Shown in pieces: positions 16,057 through 18,042 of a DNA stretch of 18,042 nt (position 1 is its first letter; the number at the start of each line of letters is the position of its first letter). Both the position numbers and the translations under genes were made by a program. The notes beneath the pieces were generated by a model. The model saw nothing but the letters and a program-made list of their open reading frames with translations. It was not told the origin of the DNA and did not search any database. This DNA is from Dehalococcoidia bacterium UBA5627 (lineage in GTDB: Bacteria; Chloroflexota; Dehalococcoidia; Dehalococcoidales; UBA5627), in the NCBI GenBank assembly GCA_002421585.1, contig DIKD01000012.1, forward strand, positions 1 through 18,042, read 5' to 3'.

Positions 16057-17432
16057 TATGCGCCCCCAACTAAGCAGTGACGGATACGGATATGCGGGCT
16101 GCCGTTGGAAACGGGCAGGGGGGATTGTCCTCCCTTGCCGCAGCCGCCTCCTTCGTTCATATCCAGGTCATTGCCGATGGCATCTATATTCTTTAAGGTT
16201 TCGAAGACATTACCGGTAAGCACTATCGGGCGTATCATTTCTGCGATTTTTCCGTTTCTTATCATATATGCTTCTCCGGCTGAGAAAGTAAACATCTCCA
16301 TACTGGTTGTGCCGCCGTACCAGTTTTTGGCATAAATGCCTTCTTTAATGTCGGCTATCATTTCTTCGAAAGTGGTGGTGCCCGGTTCTATATAAGTATT
16401 TGTCATACGGACAATGGGCGGGAAGCGATAGCTGATAGAGCGTGCATTTCCGGTTGGTTGTTCACCCATTTTGGCGGCTGTTTCTCTGGAGTGAAGCCTG
16501 CCGTTCAGCTTCCCCTCGCGGATCAGATATGTTTTGGTTGCCGGCGTTCCTTCGTCGTCGTATTTGAAACTGCCGCGCAAGCTTGGAACCGCTGCGCCGT
16601 CTACAATATTAAGTTCTTTCGTGCCGAATTCTTTACCCAGTGTCATAATCCGGCGCAGGTTTTCGTTTTCGTAGACGAAATCCGCCTCCGAAAGATGTCC
16701 GAAGGCTTCGTGAACGAAGACCCCCGCCAAAACCGGGTCCAGCACCACTGTGTATTCGCCGCCCTTTGCCTGCGGAGCCGCCAAAAGCTCGACCGATTTA
16801 TCCGCCATCTCCTTAACCTGTGAATGCAATGTCTTAACACGGCTGAAATCACCGCGGCTGCCTATGCTGATGCTCGATTGCTGCACTTCCTTCCCGTCGG
16901 TAGCGACTGCCATCAGGTAAATGGTGATATCCGCTCTTTCCTGGCTGATAAAACTGCCTATGGAATTGATAAAAATGGTTTTCTTGACGCTGTCTCCGTA
17001 GCTTACGACCGATGTCTGCAAGCCGGGCGTCTGCCGGATAATGTCGTTGTATTCCCTTGCCAGTTCCTTCTTTTCGGAGAGCGGGACTTTAAACGGGTTC
17101 TTATCGGCGTCCAGTATTACTTTGTCCACAACCGGCTCGGCAGGTGTCAGTTCGATATCGCCCTGTGATATCAGTTTAGCCTGGCTGATAGCCTGTTCGA
17201 TTCTTGCCGGCAGGTCACCTAAGTTGTTGAAACTGGTAAAACCCCAGCCCCCCTTAACTTTAGCGCGAATGTTGCCGCCTATACTGCGACTGGAATCGAC
17301 GGAATCCAGTTTTTTACCGCGATATGAGATATGGCTGGAAGTGGATTCCTCAAAATGAGCCTCGATGTAGTCTGCATCGTATTTTTTGATGATTTCAGAT
17401 GCTTCTTTAGCAATGTTTTCAATTTGTGACAA
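16056..17432 (-). CDS. tldD: TldD metalloprotease catalytic subunit
   Basis: The 458-aa protein contains the TldD zinc motif HEAFGH at 241-246 (in GVFVHEAFGHLSEADF), the RGSFKYDDEGTPATKTYLI block (about 286-304), and the C-terminal MNEGGGCGKGGQSPLPVSNG with Cys431, a conserved metal-site neighbour in this family. It pairs with TldE encoded immediately downstream (1-bp overlap). The start is TTG (17430-17432): GGGGAG lies exactly 7 nt upstream, and the family N-terminus MSQIENIAKEASEIIKKYDA begins there. It is divergent from the 16S rRNA gene. The substrate is unknown; no precursor peptide gene of a RiPP is evident nearby. Confidence 0.93.
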   Translation of the reverse strand: MSQIENIAKEASEIIKKYDADYIEAHFEESTSSHISYRGKKLDSVDSSRSIGGNIRAKVKGGWGFTSFNNLGDLPARIEQAISQAKLISQGDIELTPAEPVVDKVILDADKNPFKVPLSEKKELAREYNDIIRQTPGLQTSVVSYGDSVKKTIFINSIGSFISQERADITIYLMAVATDGKEVQQSSISIGSRGDFSRVKTLHSQVKEMADKSVELLAAPQAKGGEYTVVLDPVLAGVFVHEAFGHLSEADFVYENENLRRIMTLGKEFGTKELNIVDGAAVPSLRGSFKYDDEGTPATKTYLIREGKLNGRLHSRETAAKMGEQPTGNARSISYRFPPIVRMTNTYIEPGTTTFEEMIADIKEGIYAKNWYGGTTSMEMFTFSAGEAYMIRNGKIAEMIRPIVLTGNVFETLKNIDAIGNDLDMNEGGGCGKGGQSPLPVSNGSPHIRIRHCLVGGA

Positions 17433-17484
17433 TATATTTCTCCCCGGGGATGATTTTTAGAAAATGCGTAAAGATGTATATACC

Positions 17485-17513
17485 AGTTTAAGGGAAATAT
17501 CTTTTACAGTCAA
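17485..17513 (-). promoter_or_regulatory. Candidate sigma70-type promoter for the tldD operon
   Basis: On the minus strand TTGACT (17508-17513) and TAAACT (17485-17490) are separated by 17 bp, giving a start about 45 nt upstream of the tldD TTG codon. No other comparable pair is visible between tldD and the repeat hairpin at 17536. Confidence 0.45.
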
Positions 17514-17535
17514 TCGGATTAGACCTCACCCCTAA

Positions 17536-17559
17536 CCCCTCTCCGCTGGCAGAGAGGGG
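17536..17559. repeat. CCCCTCTC hairpin in the tldD-16S gap
   Basis: CCCCTCTC (17536-17543) and GAGAGGGG (17552-17559) form a perfect 8-bp stem with an 8-nt loop. The surrounding phrase (CCTCACCCCTAACCCCTCTC) is of a kind commonly repeated in intergenic regions of environmental genomes. There is no T run, so I do not call it a terminator. The rest of 17560-17760 shows no gene. Confidence 0.5.
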
Positions 17560-17763
17560 AACACTGGTCTCGGTGAAACAGTCTTATTTCCGTAGGGATG
17601 ACCATTGGCGGTACTTGTCTACAGTAATATAGAAGAGGCTCATCAGTTACCGCATTTTATTGGGGCATACCTTCAGGAGAAAGTAATATTAACTAGAATG
17701 ATATCTAAATAGGGGAATATACTATGTCAGAATTGAGCCGAGTAATAAATTTACCCAGCACTT

Positions 17764-17791
17764 TTTACAAATAATAATTTTATGCTATACT
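17764..17791 (+). promoter_or_regulatory. Candidate rRNA promoter P1
   Basis: TTTACA (17764-17769), a 16-bp AT-rich spacer and TATACT (17786-17791). Together with the stronger site 113 bp downstream it would give the tandem P1/P2 arrangement common upstream of rRNA genes. Confidence 0.5.
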
Positions 17792-17876
17792 ATATAAGTA
17801 ATGAGGGTATGGTTCCCGCGATTCATATCTAAAAGCCATGCTTTATAATCTTGTGTAAACAGGCTCAAAAAGCAAA

Positions 17877-17905
17877 TTGACAAGGCGTTTTGAGTATGGT
17901 ATTAT
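17877..17905 (+). promoter_or_regulatory. Strong sigma70-type rRNA promoter P2
   Basis: A perfect TTGACA (17877-17882), a 17-bp spacer and TATTAT (17900-17905). Transcription would begin around 17911-17914, about 65 nt before the 16S 5' end, in line with a short rRNA leader. Confidence 0.75.
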
Positions 17906-17919
17906 AGTCCCTGTTACAG

Positions 17920-17931
17920 AGTACCTTAACA
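17920..17931 (+). promoter_or_regulatory. boxA-like antitermination element in the rRNA leader
   Basis: AGTACCTTAACA matches the boxA consensus TGCTCTTTAACA at 8 of 12 positions, including the CTTTAACA-like core, and is followed by AATT as in the E. coli rrn leader. It lies just after P2 and before the mature 16S start, where NusB/S10-dependent antitermination sites occur. Confidence 0.45.
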
Positions 17932-17978
17932 ATTGGATAGCGAGAGGAAGGTTCAATAAATTCTAAAAATTAAGTTAA

Positions 17979-18042
17979 TTTTTGGAGAGTTTGATCCTGG
18001 CTCAGGATAAACGCTGGCGGCGTGCTTTATGCATGCAAGTCG
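17979..18042 (+). rRNA. rrs: 16S ribosomal RNA, 5' end (cut by window edge)
   Basis: AGAGTTTGATCCTGGCTCAG begins at 17986, which is E. coli position 8, so the mature 5' end is near 17979. The following ACGCTGGCGGCGTGC and TTATGCATGCAAGTCG match helix regions around positions 40-65. The GTGCTTTATGCATGC version is characteristic of Dehalococcoidia. The gene runs off the right edge, so linkage to 23S and 5S cannot be seen. Confidence 0.95.

Overview
The window ends in the first ~64 nt of a 16S rRNA gene. The start AGAGTTTGATCCTGGCTCAG followed by a GCGGCGTGCTTTATGCATGC-type stretch is what Dehalococcoidia (Chloroflexota, Dehalococcoidales-like) 16S genes look like. The protein content agrees: a short 'core' MetE-like methionine synthase, a DUF6485 Cys-rich mini-protein, TldD/TldE, a PAC2-family protein, and dispersed degenerate intergenic repeats. 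The genetic code is standard bacterial: TGA serves as a real stop in at least two intact genes. All calls come from reading the sequence; no database search was run.

Layout. (1) 1-5580, all on the minus strand: a core methionine synthase and a DUF6485 mini-protein, then a two-domain APH-like/P-loop kinase, S-adenosylhomocysteinase (ahcY), comF, a ~213-nt structured RNA that I interpret as a raiA-motif ncRNA, a possible 20-codon leader ORF, and the start of hpf/raiA (ribosome hibernation factor), which runs off the left edge. About 1-1440 is strikingly AT-rich (about 30% GC by hand count, against about 50% beyond), and the change falls inside ahcY. (2) 5753-8171: a 97-aa protein coupled to a secreted papain-like peptidase on the plus strand, facing a zinc-ribbon/coiled-coil membrane protein on the minus strand. 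The two converge on a strong bidirectional terminator, and each is split by one in-frame stop. (3) 8172-12400: an accessory-looking segment with degenerate repeats (two inverted copies of an ~83-bp MITE-like unit and a 47-bp direct repeat), a 55-codon ORF resembling the C-terminal tail of a type IIG/Eco57I-like methyltransferase, a 315-aa protein of unknown function, and an ABC-2 type exporter pair. (4) 12401-17432, minus strand: a tightly packed tldD-tldE-PAC2-HEAT-GNAT run whose neighbours overlap or nearly touch, with a candidate promoter upstream of tldD. (5) 17433-18042: the divergent control region between tldD and the 16S gene, with two tandem sigma70-type promoters, a boxA-like element and the 16S 5' end.

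How the parts work together. ahcY and the core methionine synthase are two steps of the activated-methyl cycle (SAH to homocysteine, homocysteine to methionine), although they are not directly adjacent. The comF / raiA RNA / hpf order is the arrangement known for raiA-motif RNAs, which have been described mainly from Firmicutes and Actinobacteria. That RNA, together with the composition break and the possible leader ORF whose Shine-Dalgarno would be locked in the RNA's terminal helix, is the most interesting part of the window.
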